NCBI RefSeq assembly: GCF_040869045.1
Contig: NC_090320.1
Location: 118,987,112-119,051,111 of the forward strand
Direction: 5' to 3'
From: Eurosta solidaginis
Lineage: Eukaryota; Arthropoda; Insecta; Diptera; Tephritidae
Length of the DNA: 64,000 bases
Below the pieces are notes generated by a model. The model saw only the letters and a list, made by a program, of their open reading frames with translations, had not been told where the DNA came from and ran no database searches. Position 1 is the first letter of the stretch; every line of letters starts with the position of its first letter. The position numbers were made by a program, and so were the translations under genes. Of the stretch, positions 22,401 through 34,329 are shown piece after piece.

Positions 22401-23751
22401 CGTAGATCTGGCTTTGCACTTCTATGAATATATTTCCATTTAAATTTAAACATTTAAATCACATACCTATAAGATATATATATTTATATTACTAATCTGC
22501 ATATAATATTAATATTACAATACCTATTAATTGAGTTTTGGGGAAAATTTTTTTTCTGTATTCTAATATCTGGTTTTGATTTATACGTATACTGTCAAGG
22601 TTCATGTGGCTTAACAAAATCTCCGAGTTTGCTAATGATAGGGAATTTTATATTTACTTCAACTTGGCTGAGTAGTTGATGAAGTCAACTAATATTCGAA
22701 ATTATTAATGAGAATTCTCCGCCGGGTTGTGTTCTAGATTTTCGTCAATATAGAAACTACAAAAATTTATTAAATTTTCATGAAGCCTTTTTTTTGAACT
22801 TCTTAAATTTTTTTTTGGAATTGATCTGAATAGTTTTCGATCCACAATTTTTTTCAGGTTTTATTTTTTTCCATTGAACAACAAAAAAGGAAAAATTGAG
22901 GAAAAGGAGGGAATCTAAATTAAAGTATAGTAAAATAAAATATAGCAAGATAATGAAGTGATAGTACTATTAAGATAAAATAACATAAACTACAATAAAT
23001 CAACTAAATGTTCAACCACCGATAAACAAAAATAAAATAAAATAAACTACACTAAATTAACTATAATAAAATAAAATAAAATAAACTAACTTACTACTTA
23101 ATTATATCTATGGCCTTCCGCTAACTTTGCAACTAAAATCTTTTTTTTTTGTGGAAAAGAATATGTAATTAAGCCAGATTCCCTCACATCTTGAGATACA
23201 CCTGACCTTGAGTTTTTTTCTTTTGCTAAGGGTTTCCCCTATAATAGTTTGAATAAGCCTTAGTATAGGGTTAGTCGTATAACATGTATTGGCATGTAAG
23301 TAATGAATAAGTTTTCACTGCATTGTTTTGGATAATGAATTATATATAAATTTGTATTATAAATGGGAATGCTGATGTTTCTCCTCATTTAGAAGGCACA
23401 TAGGGTATTACAGGCAAGGGGCCACCGAAATATAGGTGCATCGGTGACCATGGTTTTTGAGGGTGGGAATATGCACCGGGGGTCGCAACAACACCCGCGG
23501 AGCCCCAAATATATTCGGCCTTTTTGTTTTTATTTAAATTTTCAGCCTTTTGTTTTCCCCCTTTTCCAGTTTTTTTATTTGGTTTTCAGCGTTAGCAACC
23601 GGTCATGTCCGGTTCGGTAACGGTTTTTTTGCGTTAGATTTTTTTGAATTTCTTTTTTGAATTTTAAATTTGTAATGTTTAACGGTCTGTCCGTGGCATC
23701 CGGTTCTGCTGGATATCGTTTTATTTTGATACAGTTTCAGGTTGACCGAGT
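19403..23751 (+). mobile_element. LARD-like unit 2 internal region
   Basis: Same order as unit 1 with a shorter minisatellite. Distinguishing marks: the intron-like donor reads GAAAGT instead of GTAAGT (about 20490), and one-base indels in A runs near 19680 and 19740 change the frame of incidental ORFs. It is otherwise almost the same as unit 1 through the AT-rich tail. Confidence 0.8.
20755..22133. repeat. ~52-bp minisatellite, unit 2 (about 26 monomers)
   Basis: Same monomers as in unit 1 and in the same order over its right part (for example the CGGAGGCCCACCTAACCGGC variant). It lacks the duplicated 258-bp blocks present in unit 1, which explains most of the 400-bp difference in unit length. 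Confidence 0.9.
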
Positions 23752-23987
23752 CGTAAGATCATAAATGCAACCATGTCAACTAATGTAACAGAATAAACAA
23801 AAAATACAACCATGGGAACTAATTAATATAAAAGCAAAAATACATCACTGAAAAGGAATAAAGTGGAAGAAAAAGAAGATGGTGGACTTCCGGTTCATTA
23901 TTAGATTGAAGACCGAAAAATAAAGTACTAATATAACAAATCCTGATATTTCTGCTGTTTTATTAACCATCGAAGGTAGAAATTACA
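23752..23987 (+). repeat. LTR D (between LARD units 2 and 3)
   Basis: 236 bp, same ends as LTR C, AATAAA near 23920. Confidence 0.88.
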
Positions 23988-26900
23988 ACACATCAACTTC
24001 CGGCGCAGTACGAGTTTGACATTAATTCGTCAAATTACAAAAACAAAGCACATGGAACTTTTAAATATGGCTGCAGGAATTTCACAGTGGCTACCACCTT
24101 GTGTGGTTCCACCATGGGCAACCACAGTTAAATCATCAGATTTAACGGCGCCGTTCCACTGCGCAGTCGCAACAATGGTGGAACTTTGTTTTTTCGGCGT
24201 GGCGCGCTTCTCGAAAATCAAAAAGAAAAGTGGTGTGCAAATGACTGGTCGTGCCGTGCGCGTAACGAAGTAAAAAAAAAAGATAACGAATTTTGGCTTT
24301 TTTTTTTGACTGTACCTGTGAAGGTTTATTAAAAAAAAAAATAAGGTTTGGACTTTATAGAAATCAAGTGAAAAAAAAATTTTTATCAGGTTGCGTGTGA
24401 ATAAGTGAAGAAAGTCGAGTGTTGCGCATTTATTGTTGAACCAAGCAGTGGAACGTTGGACAACAAGCGTAGAAATTGGGATAAAATAAATTTGAGCATT
24501 TTGGTGCGTATACGAAAATATTGGAAAATTGTTCAACTTGAGAAAAATTTAAACGAACGGATGATTCAGCAAAAACTATTGTTTCAATAGTTTTACACCG
24601 CATTTTTCTCTGCGAAATTTTCTTGTATGTATGTATAGGCAGATATGTGTATACGAATGACTGCTTTCGTGAATTTGCGTGAAAATCTATTGCAATATAA
24701 CTTTACAAGCCGCTTAGGCCAAATTATGCACAATTTAACCATTTAAACAACTGGGTGATTAATTGTACGTCTAAAGTATACGAACCTCTAACTAGGTAGA
24801 TAATAAACATAAAAGGAAATGCGGTTATGTGCACAGGAATGGGGATGCAGTAAAGTTACAACCGCCTGTTGCAAACACTTTTTATGCCCAAGTGCATGGT
24901 GAAACGGCATTGTTAGCCACAAAAAAAAATAATACGGTCCAACAGCGGCTCATTTGGCAGCCACATCATTAGCACCCACATGCAATAATAGGTACCACAG
25001 CAACGCCTCCTCCACAGTTACAAGCCTGGCAAGTGGTCGCAGCCCACCACCACGACTTACACAACATCAACATCATAAGAAAAACCCGTAAGTAGACCAG
25101 TACACAATATGGGTAACAGAATCCTAATCACATTAAACGCCACCATCACGCTCTAAATTAAGCTGTAATAGCATAACACCCGAAGTCGCTTTATCGACAG
25201 ATATAGATGCCGCACGCAGTGACCATAAACGCCACTTATTTTACTTTTTTTTCCCAGGAGCATCTAACTACCACAATCAACCACGCCTACAAAACCTGCT
25301 ACGACGCCGACCAACACCAACAATTGCCGGCACAACAACGGCAGGCCGCATGCAGAGGCCCACCTAAACGGCCTCCCGCAGCACTAGCAGTGACAACAAA
25401 AAGGCAGAGGCCCCCTAAACGGCCTCCTTAACCACCAACAGTGATAACAAAAAGGCAGAGGCCCAACTAGGCGGCCTCCTGCACCACCAAGAGTGACAAA
25501 AAAAGGCAGAGGCCCACTTAAACGGCCTCCTACACCGCGAACAGTGTCAACAAAAGGGCAGAGGCCCAACTAAACGGCTTCCTGCACCACCAACAGTGAC
25601 AACAAAAAGGCAGAGGCCCACCTAAACGGCCTTATGCACCTCCAACAGCGAGAGAAAATGGCAGAGAGCCACCTAAACGGCCTCCTGCAGCACCAAAAGT
25701 GACAACAAAAAGGCAGAGACTCACCTAAACGGCCTCCTGCAGCACCAACAGTGGCAACAAAAGGGCAGAGGCCCACCTAAACGGCCTCCTGTAGAACCAA
25801 CAGTGACAACAAAAAGGCAGAGGCCCACCTAAACGGCCTCCTGCACCACCAACAGTGACAACAAAAAGGCAGAGGCCCACCTAAACGGCCTCCTGCACCA
25901 CCAGCAATGACAACAAAAATTCAGAGGCCCACTTAAATGGCCTCCTGCACCACTAACAGTGAGAAAAAGAGGCAGAGGCCCACCTAAACGGCCTCCTGCA
26001 CCACCAAGAGTGACAACAAAAAGGCAGAGGCCCACCTAAACGGCCTCCTGCACCACCAACAGTGAAAACAAAAAGGCAGAGGCCCACCTAAACGGCCTCC
26101 TGCACCACCAGCAATGACAACAAAATTTCAGAGGCCCACTTAAATGGCCTCCTGCACCACCAAAAGTGACAACAAAAAAGAAGAGGCCCACCTAAACGGC
26201 CTCCTGCACCACCAAGAGTGACAACAAAAAGGCAGAGCCCCACCTAAACGGCCTCCTGCAGCACCAACAGCGGAGGCCCACCTAAACGGCCTCCTGCACT
26301 ACCAACAGTGACAAAAAAAAGGAAGGGGCCCACCGAAACGGTCTTCTGCAGCACCAGCAGTGATAACAAAAAGGCAGAGGCCCACTAAACGGCCTCCTGC
26401 GCCACCAACAGTGACATCAAACGGGCAGAGGCCCACCTAAACGGCCTCCTGCACCACCAGCAGTAACAACAAAAATTCAGAGGCCCACTTAAATGGCCTC
26501 CTGCACCACTAACAGTGAGAAAAAGAGGCAGAGGCCCACCTAAATGGCCTCCTGCACCTCCAACAGCGACCACAAATAGCAGAGGCCCACTAAACGGCCT
26601 CCTGCACCACCAACAGTGACAACAAAAAAGAAGAGGCCCACCTAAATGGCCTCCTGCACCACCAAGAGTGACAACAAAAAGGCAGAGGCCCACCTAAACG
26701 GCCCCCTGCAGCACCGGCTACGGCAACGAGAACAACATCTAATGGGTGAGTTCGTTCCGTGATACGGAATTGTAAGGTCTTTAGCCACATGTGTCTAAGG
26801 CTAGATAAATATACAAAAAACAAAGAAAAAATTTGTAAATATTGTAGTACATTGCGCTAAATTTTTGGAATCGTTTCGATCAATCCATTATATGAATTTC

Positions 26901-28332
26901 TATAACAAGAATATTTTTTTTTTGTTATTCATATAATGAATGCTTCCATGTATGTATAGAGTATGTACGTACATTAAGTCGCCGTAGATCTGGCTTTGCA
27001 CTTCTATGAATATATTTCCATTTAAATTTAAACATTTAAATCACATACCTATAAGATATATATATTTATATTAGTAATCTGCATATAATATTAATATTAC
27101 AATACCTATTAATTGAGTTTTGGGAAAATTTTTTTTCTGTATTCTAATATCTGGTTTTGATTTATACGTATACTGTCAAGGTTCATGTGGCTTAACAAAA
27201 TCTCCGAGTTTGCTAATGATAGGGAATTTTATATTTACTTCAACTTGGCTGAGTAGTTGATGAAGTCAACTAATATTCGAAATTATTAATGAGAATTCTC
27301 CGCCGGGTTGTGTTCTAGATTTTCGTCAATATAGAAACTACAAAAATTTATTAAATTTTCATGAAGCCTTTTTTTTGAACTTCTTAAATTTTTTTTGGAA
27401 TTGATCTGAATAGTTTTTGATCCACAATTTTTTCCAGGTTTTATTTTTTTCTATTGAACAACAAAAAAGGAAAAAGTGAGGAAAAGGAGGGAATCTAAAT
27501 TAAAGTATAGTAAAATAAAATTTAGCAAGATAAAGAAGTGATAGTACTATTAAGATAAAATAACATAAACTACAATAAATCAACTAAATGTTCAACCACC
27601 GATAAACAAAAATAAAATAAAATAAACTACACTAAATTAACTATAATAAAATAAAATAAAATAAACTAACTTACTACTTAATTATATCTATGGCCTTCCG
27701 CTAACTTTGCAACTAAAATCTTTTTTTTTGTGGAAAAGAATATGTAATTAAGCCAGATTCCCTCACATCTTGAGATACACCTGACCTTGAGTTTTTTTCT
27801 TTTGCTAAGGGTTTCCCCTATAATAGTTTGAATAAGCCTTAGTATAGGGTTAGTCGTATAACATGTATTGGCATGTAAGTAATGAATAAGTTTTCACTGC
27901 ATTGTTTTGGATAATGAATTATAAATAAATTTGTATTATAAATGGGAATGCTGATGTTTCTCCTCATTTAGAAGGCACATAGGGTATTACAGGTAAGGGG
28001 CCACCGAAATATAGGTGCATCGGTGACCATGGTTTTTGAGGGTGGGAATATGCACCGGGGGTCGCAACAACACCCGCGGCGCCCCAAATATATTCGGCCT
28101 TTTTGTTTTTATTTAAATTTTCAGCGTTTTGTTTTTCCCCCTTTTCAAGTTTTTTTAATTTGGTTTTCAGCGTTAGCAACCGGTCATGTCCGGTTCGGTA
28201 ACGGTTTTTTTGCGTTAGATTTTTTTGAATTTCTTTTTTGAATTTTAAATTTGTAATGTTTAACGGTCTGTCCGTGGCATCCGGTTCTGCTGGATGTCGT
28301 TTTATTTTGATACAGTTTCAGGTTGACCGAGT
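23988..28332 (+). mobile_element. LARD-like unit 3 internal region
   Basis: Same structure, slightly more divergent. It has a small insertion near 24188 (GTTTTTTCGGCG where units 1-2 have GTCGCGTG) and a replaced patch near 24478 (GGGATAAAATAAA). Its minisatellite monomer order differs from units 1 and 2. The intron-like cassette (25088-25257) has both splice-like ends. Confidence 0.8.
25350..26720. repeat. ~52-bp minisatellite, unit 3 (about 26 monomers)
   Basis: Same monomer family. Internal order is rearranged, with a block carrying AATTCAGAGGCCCACTTAAA repeated at about 25917, near 26125 and 26473. This suggests replication slippage or unequal exchange within the array. Confidence 0.9.
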
Positions 28333-28569
28333 CGTAAGATCATAAATGCAACCATGTCAACTAATGTAACAGAATAAGCAAAAAATACAACCATGGGAAC
28401 TAATTAAAATAATAAGCAAAAGTACATCACTGAAAAGGAATAAAGTGGAAGAAAAAGAAGATAGTGGACTTCCGGTTCATTATTAGATTGAAGACCGAAA
28501 AATAAAGTACTAATATAACAAATCCTGATATTTCTGCTGTTTTATTAACCATCGAAGGTAGAAATTACA
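28333..28569 (+). repeat. LTR E (between LARD units 3 and 4)
   Basis: 237 bp, same ends as LTRs C and D, AATAAA near 28502. Last LTR of the array. Confidence 0.88.
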
Positions 28570-31275
28570 ACACATCAACTTCCGGCGCAGTACGAGTTTG
28601 ACATTAGTTCGTCAGATTACAAAAACAAGTGGTCGCAACCCACCACCACGACTTACACAACATCAACATCATAAGAAAAACCCGTAAGTAGACCAGTACG
28701 CAATATGGGTAACAGAATCCTAATCACATTAAACGCCACCATCACGCTCTAAATTAAGCTGTAATAGCATAACACCCGAAGTCGCTTTATCGAGAGATAT
28801 AGATGCCGCACGCAGTGACCATAAACGCCACTTATTTTACTTTTTTTCCCAGGAGCATCCAACTACCACCATCAACCACGCCTACAAAACCTGCTACGAC
28901 GCCGACCAACACCAACAATTGCCGGCACAACAACGGCAGGCCGCATGCAGAGGCCCACCTAAACGGCCTCCCGCAGCACTACCAGTGACAACAAAAAGGC
29001 AGAGGCCCCCTAAACGGCCTCCTTAACCACCAACAGTGATAACAAAAGGCAGAGGCCCAACTAGGCGGCCTCCTGCACCACCAAGAGTGACAAAAAAAAG
29101 GCAGAGGCCCACTTAAACGGCCTCCTACACCACCAGCAGTGTCAACAAAAGGGCAGAGGCCCAACTAAACGGCCTTCTGCACCATCAACAGTGACAACAA
29201 AAAGGCAGAGGCCCACCTAAACGGCCTTATGCACCTCCAACAGCGAGAGCAAATGGCAGAGAGCCACCTAAACGGCCTCCTGCAGCACCAAAACTGACAA
29301 AAAAAAGGCAGAGACCCACCTAAACGGCCTCCTGCAGCACCAACAGTGACGACAAAAAGGCAGAGGCCCACCTAAACGGCCTCCTGCAGCACCAACAGTG
29401 ACAACAAAAAGGCAGAGGCCCACCTAAACGGCCTCCTGCACCTCCAACAGCGACCACAAATGGCAGAGGCCCAGTAAACGGCCTCCTGCACCACCAACAG
29501 TGACAACAAAAAAGAAGTGGCCCACCTAAACGGCCTCCTGCACCACCAAGAGTGACAACAAAAAGGCAGAGGCCCACCTAAACGGCCCCCTGCAGCACCG
29601 GCTACGACAACGAGAACAACATCTAATGGGAGAGTTCGTTCCGTGATACGGAATTGTAAGGTCTTTAGCCACATGTGTCTAAGGCTAGATAAATATACAA
29701 CAAAACAAAGAAAAAATTTGTAAATATTGTAGTACATTGCGCTAAATTTTTGGAATCGTTTCGATCAATCCATTATATGAATTTCTATAACAAGAATATT
29801 TTTTTTTTGTTATTCATATAATGAATGCTTCCATGTATGTATAGAGTATGTACGTACATTAAGTCGCCGTAGATCTGGCTTTGCACTTCTATGAATATAT
29901 TTCCATTTAAATTTAAACATTTAAATCACATACCTATAAGATATATATATTTATATTAGTAATCTGCATATAATATTAATATTACAATACCTATTAATTG
30001 AGTTTTGGGAAAATTTTTTTTCTGTGTTCTAATATCTGGTTTTGATTTATACGTATACTGTCAAGGTTCATGTGGCTTAACAAAATCTCCGAGTTTGCTA
30101 ATGATAGGGAATTTTATATTTAGTTCAACTTGGCTGAGTAGTTGATGAAGTCAACTAATATTCGAAATTATTAATGAGAATTCTCCGCCGGGTTGTGTTC
30201 TAGATTTTCGTCAATATAGAAACTACAAAAATTTATTAAATTTTCATGAAGCCTTTTTTTTGAACTTCTTAAATTTTTTTTTGGAATTGATCTGAATAGT
30301 TTTTGATCCACAATTTTTTTCAGGTTTTATTTTTTTCCATTGAACAACAAAAAAGGAAAAAGTGAGGAAAAGGAGGGAATCTAAATTAAAGTATAGTAAA
30401 ATAAAATATAGCAAGATAATGAAGTGATAGTACTATTAAGATAAAATAACCTAAAGTACAATAAATCAACTAAATGTTCAACCACCGATAAACAAAAATA
30501 AAATAAAATAAACTACACTAAATTAACTATAATAAAATAAAATAAAATAAACTAACTTACTACTTAATTATATCTATGGCCTTCCGCTAACTTTGCAACT
30601 AAAATCTTTTTTTTTTGTGGAAAAGAATATGTAATTAAGCCAGATTCCCTCATATCTTGAGATACACCTGACCTTGAGTTTTTTTCTTTTGCTAAGGGTT
30701 TCCCCTATAATAGTTTGAATAAGCCTTAGTATAGGGTTAGTCGTATAACATGTATTGGCATGTAAGTAATGAATAAGTTTTCACTGCATTGTTTTGGATA
30801 ATGAATTATAAATAAATTTGTATTATAAATGGGAATGCTGATGTTTCTCCTCATTTAGAAGGCACATAGGGTATTACAGGTAAGGGGCCACCGAAATATA
30901 GGTGCATCGGTGACCATGGTTTTTGAGGGTGGGAATATGCACCGGGGGTCGCAACAACACCCGCGGCGCCCCAAATATATTCGGCCTTTTTGTTTTTATT
31001 TAAATTTTCAGCGTTTTGTTTTTCCCCCTTTTCAAGTTTTTTTATTTGGTTTTCAGCGTTAGCAACCCGTCATGTCCGGTTCGGTAACGGTTTTTTTGCG
31101 TTAGATTTTTTTGAATTTCTTTTTTGAATTTTAAATTTGTAATGTTTAACTGTCTGTCCGTGGCATCCGGTTCTGCTGGATGTCGTTTTATTTTGAAATG
31201 TAAGCGTTTTGAATGAGTTCTGCGCTTTTTGACAAGTTGTTTTGAATAGGCATGATAGGAATTTTTCTGTTTACT
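28570..31275 (+). mobile_element. LARD-like unit 4, internally deleted and lacking a closing LTR
   Basis: After the leader (to about 28625) it jumps to GTGGTCGCAACCCACC, missing about 1 kb present in units 1 to 3. The junction shares CAA on both sides. The minisatellite is short. At about 31196, where the other units pass into GATACAGTTTCAGG and an LTR, this unit continues AAATGTAAGCGTTTTGAATG. That continuation matches the inverted relative at 33836-37247 to about TCTGTTTA, so it is the older cargo end, not random flank. Confidence 0.78.
28945..29605. repeat. ~52-bp minisatellite, unit 4 (about 13 monomers)
   Basis: Shortest of the four arrays, same monomer family. Its first and last monomers match those of the other units, so the loss was internal. 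Confidence 0.9.
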
Positions 31276-31528
31276 AACCAGAAGTATAAAACGCTGAAAT
31301 GAATTTCAACGCGTAATTATAGCTTCCTAAAGATTGTAACTTTCTAAACATGTTGTTACATGTGTTAAAAACTAAATGTCATAATGACCATACAAGCGTT
31401 CATGGACTTGCTATCCAGTAAAGATGATGTATTCACCTTGGACCTATATGTAGGGTTCTTAAAATATATTGACTCAATTATTTTTATTTAATTTTGTTAT
31501 TGTGTTACTTTGAACTTTGTAATTTTAA
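31276..31528. other. Unassigned AT-rich spacer
   Basis: No ORF, repeat or motif recognised between the end of LARD unit 4 and the small foldback. Confidence 0.4.
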
Positions 31529-31666
31529 TGGCGCACAGTCATAGTCAAAATAAAATAGGTTTTAAATTTAGTTGCAGCTTTTTGATATAAGTTTCTATGA
31601 GCTATCTGTAAAAAAAGCGGCAACTAAATTTAAAACCTATTTTATTCCGACTATGAATATGCGCCA
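31529..31666. mobile_element. Small foldback MITE, 138 bp
   Basis: Left arm TGGCGCACAGTCATAGTC... and right arm ...GACTATGAATATGCGCCA are inverted copies about 48 bp long. They share TAAAATAGGTTTTAAATT and TAGTTGC and are separated by a ~43-bp loop. A palindrome this long with no coding capacity fits a short non-autonomous DNA transposon. The target duplication is not clear. Confidence 0.75.
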
Positions 31667-32074
31667 ATATGTTTTACAATATTTTTATTTTCAACATTGA
31701 TTTTTCTATTGTCAAAAATTTGCATTATTATTCAATTTTGCATCATGAAAATATAACATTTTCTTTTAAATAATTTTTGTGTGGATATAAATTTCAATAA
31801 AAATAAAGCATCATACAATAGTTTGAAATTACTATTAGGTAGCAAACAAGTTGAAGATAAACACAAAAATCGTACGTTTCAAACAATTTTCTACTAAATC
31901 GATACAGCGTCGACAAAAAATTTCTATTCGTTTCAAAATTAGATACACAACGAAAACTTCGGCAGAGATTGGATGTCATAATACCAATTTCAAATTCGAT
32001 TTTCGATGTTCGATAGCCAGCGAAGATCGAAGATCGAAAAATGCTCATAATAGGGGCCTGAGCTATTAGAGCGT
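31667..32074. other. AT-rich flank upstream of the HARBI1-type relic
   Basis: No supported gene. ORFs of 72 codons (+) and 129 codons (-) overlap here without recognisable domains. It may include terminal or promoter sequence of the Harbinger element. Confidence 0.35.
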
Positions 32075-33497
32075 ATGATAATGGCCAAACGTGCAAGAAA
32101 TGTAAGAGAGGCGCCAATACGTTTCGGAAATTACGATGAACAAAGCTTCCGGAATAGGTTTCGCATAAGCAAAGAAGCAGCATGGATGGTACCTAACCAT
32201 TATACGAAATAGAATAGAAAGGAAAATAACATGGTAAGCCATATGTAAAGAAAACGTGAGCTACTTCTTTAATTACGTTTCTTCTAGGAATAATGCCCTA
32301 ATTCCCGAGGAAATGCTATTGATAACGTTACAGTTTTATGCTGCATGCAAGGGACTGGAGGAGGCTTAATGGGAGTTTCTGCCACTACTGCATCCCGAGT
32401 CATAAGGTTGGTTTCTCACCATTTAGCTCTGTTGCGAGGATAATTCATTACGATTCCAACAACAGAAGAAGGACAAAAGCAGCCGCGTAGTTGCAGCTTT
32501 AGACTGAACACACGTAAAAATAATACCCCCAGATTTCTCTCCTAAATGAAAACAATTATGATAATGTCTTTACATATGTATATTTACACATATCCATGTC
32601 AATGTACTTTTCATAGGAGGTGATGATGCAGAGTTATATCGCAACAGAGAGAGGTTTTTCTCATATAATGTTCAAACGTTATGCGATAGCGACATGAACA
32701 TATTGTATATAGTAGCTCGATGGCCTGGTTCCCCACACGATGCCACGATACTGCGAAGTTCACGCATTAATAGTCGCTTTGAAGATCGCGAATTTGGAAA
32801 CTCTTGGTAGTTGCAGATAGCGGTTATCCGTGTAATCAATGGATTATGACTCCAATATCTAATGTTCGTACTCCTTCAGAAGCGTTATATAATGAATCAC
32901 AAATTCGAACGCGGCACTGTGTGGAACGGTCTGATGGAGAATGGAAGAGAAGGTTCCCTGTTATTTCGATAGGCATTAGGCTGAATATTAAGCGGGCGGA
33001 AAGTATTATTGTGACAACAACAGTTTTGCATAACATATGCAACAAAATATGCGGCCACCGTGGTGTGATGGTATCGTGCTCCGTCTACCACACCGTATGC
33101 CCTGGGTTCGCACCCCGGGCAAAGCCACATCAAAATTTTAGAAATAAGGTTTTTAAATTACAAGAAAATTTTTCTAAGCGGGGTCGCCCCTCGGCAGTGT
33201 TGGGCAAGCGCTCCGGGTGTATTTCTGCCATGAAAAGCTCTCAGTGAAAACTCATCTGCCTTGCAGATGCCATTCGGTGTCGGCATAAAACATGTAGGTC
33301 CCGTCCGGCCAATTTGTAGGGAAAATCAAGAGGAGCACGACGCAAATTGGAAGAGAAGCTCGGCCTTAGATCTCTTCGGAGGTTATCGCGCCTTACATTT
33401 ATTTTTTTTTTTTTTATGCAACAAAATAAATGAGAAGGGTGCTCCACCCTTTGCACCCGAAATTAGCGCGCATATTGAGGAAGCTTTAAGCATGTAA
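32075..33497 (+). pseudogene. HARBI1-type (PIF/Harbinger) transposase gene relic, interrupted by a SINE
   Basis: The N part starts near ATG 32075/32081 with a HARBI1-like fold (FRNRFRISKEA) and stops by 32212. A middle piece near 32290-32450 has the helix-turn-helix-like VSATTASRVIRLVSHHL. The C part from about 32617 has ARWPGSPHDATI (catalytic Asp), VADSGYP (second Asp) and the ERSDGEWKRRFPV block. Frame changes occur at about 32215-32290 and 32805, and the segment normally between middle and C part is missing. A SINE sits at 33050-33414 inside the last helix, after which the C terminus resumes (33429-33497). In active Harbinger elements this nuclease needs a Myb/SANT-like partner protein. 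Clearly non-functional here. Confidence 0.85.
33050..33414 (+). mobile_element. tRNA-derived SINE, copy B (365 bp)
   Basis: Full-length relative of the SINE at 6183. The A-box-like region is near 33062-33075 and the B-box GGTTCGCACCC at 33105-33115 (closer to consensus than copy A). It ends in a T run. The flanking 14-bp duplication TATGCAACAAAATA lies at 33036-33049 and 33415-33428. It lies inside the HARBI1-type coding sequence, so it is younger than that gene copy. Confidence 0.94.
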
Positions 33498-33643
33498 TCC
33501 GTATCTAATATCAATACAAATAGCAATGTCAGAAGAGAATTGGTCATAAGCTATTTCGATACTTTGTAAAGATATTTCGAAACATGGGCCACGGTGAGCT
33601 TGAAGTTATGAAAATTCTAAGCCACCATTAAATTACTTCACTA

Positions 33644-33835
33644 TTGTATTCCAGGAAAAACATTGAAAAAGAACGTTTGGAAGATGTTGAGGACTCCGCC
33701 AATACTATAAAACATGAACCCGACGATATTTTCTTAGATACAAAACTACAAACTAAACCCAAAATTAGTAACGATAATGATGTACGTTATGGTATCGCAT
33801 CTACAATGGAGCAGCAAGAAAGGCAGTCGGCATGA
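33644..33835 (+). CDS. Hypothetical 63-codon ORF next to the HARBI1 relic
   Basis: Hydrophilic, Lys/Glu/Asp-rich peptide ending in an EQQERQ-like helix, no recognised domain. It lies 150 bp after the transposase remnant. In two-gene Harbinger elements a second DNA-binding protein lies nearby, so this could be the tail exon of such a partner, but nothing in the residues proves it. It could equally be chance. Confidence 0.25.
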   Translation: MYSRKNIEKERLEDVEDSANTIKHEPDDIFLDTKLQTKPKISNDNDVRYGIASTMEQQERQSA

Positions 33836-34329
33836 TCTAGTGGTGCACTGTGGCTAGTCATGTCGGCTGAGCGGGATTCTTGCCAACCTTGCCGTCCTGC
33901 GCCATAAACAGAAAAAAGATCATTCATACTTTAAAAAAAACCGACAGAAGCGCATAGACTACTCAAAACGCTTATAATTTCAAAATAAAACGACATCCGG
34001 TCGAACCAGATGCCACGGACAGGCCGTTAAAACATTCAAATTGAAAACGAAATTTGAACTTCAAAAAAAAAACTAAACGGAAAAAATGGAAACAAAACTA
34101 ACCGAACCGGAAATGACCGGTTACTAAACGCAGAAACAAAACAAAAAAACAAAAATGAAAAGGAGAACGAACAAAAAAGGCCGAATAAACATAGGGGGCG
34201 CCGCGGGTGTTGTTGCGACGCCCGGTCCTTAACCCACCCTCAAATCCATGGCCACCGACGCACCTATATTTCGGTGGCCCCTTACCTGAAATACCTAAGT
34301 GCCTTCTAAATAAATAAAGCCATCAGCAT

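Larger units (their letters stand above)
14184..31275 (+). mobile_element. Tandem array of four LARD-like non-autonomous LTR units
   Basis: LTRs begin at 14184, 19167, 23752 and 28333, giving steps of 4983, 4585 and 4581 bp. The steps differ mainly through minisatellite length. The final unit has no closing LTR. Units are near-identical by eye over kilobases outside the minisatellite. Each consists of an LTR, a leader, an intron-like cassette, a ~52-bp minisatellite, an AT-rich tail and a Gypsy-type 3' end. No conserved protein is encoded. The pattern LTR-internal-LTR-internal-LTR is what unequal recombination between LTRs of a large retrotransposon derivative would give. An assembly artefact is less likely because units differ by indels. 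Confidence 0.82.

Noticed and set aside
14184..31275. Helitron origin of the large units
   Set aside because: No TC...CTRR ends or terminal hairpin in the right place, while LTRs with TGTA...TACA-type ends and AATAAA explain the boundaries.
31794..32183. 129-codon minus-strand ORF
   Set aside because: Lies opposite the N part of the HARBI1-type relic and its flank; no recognisable motifs.
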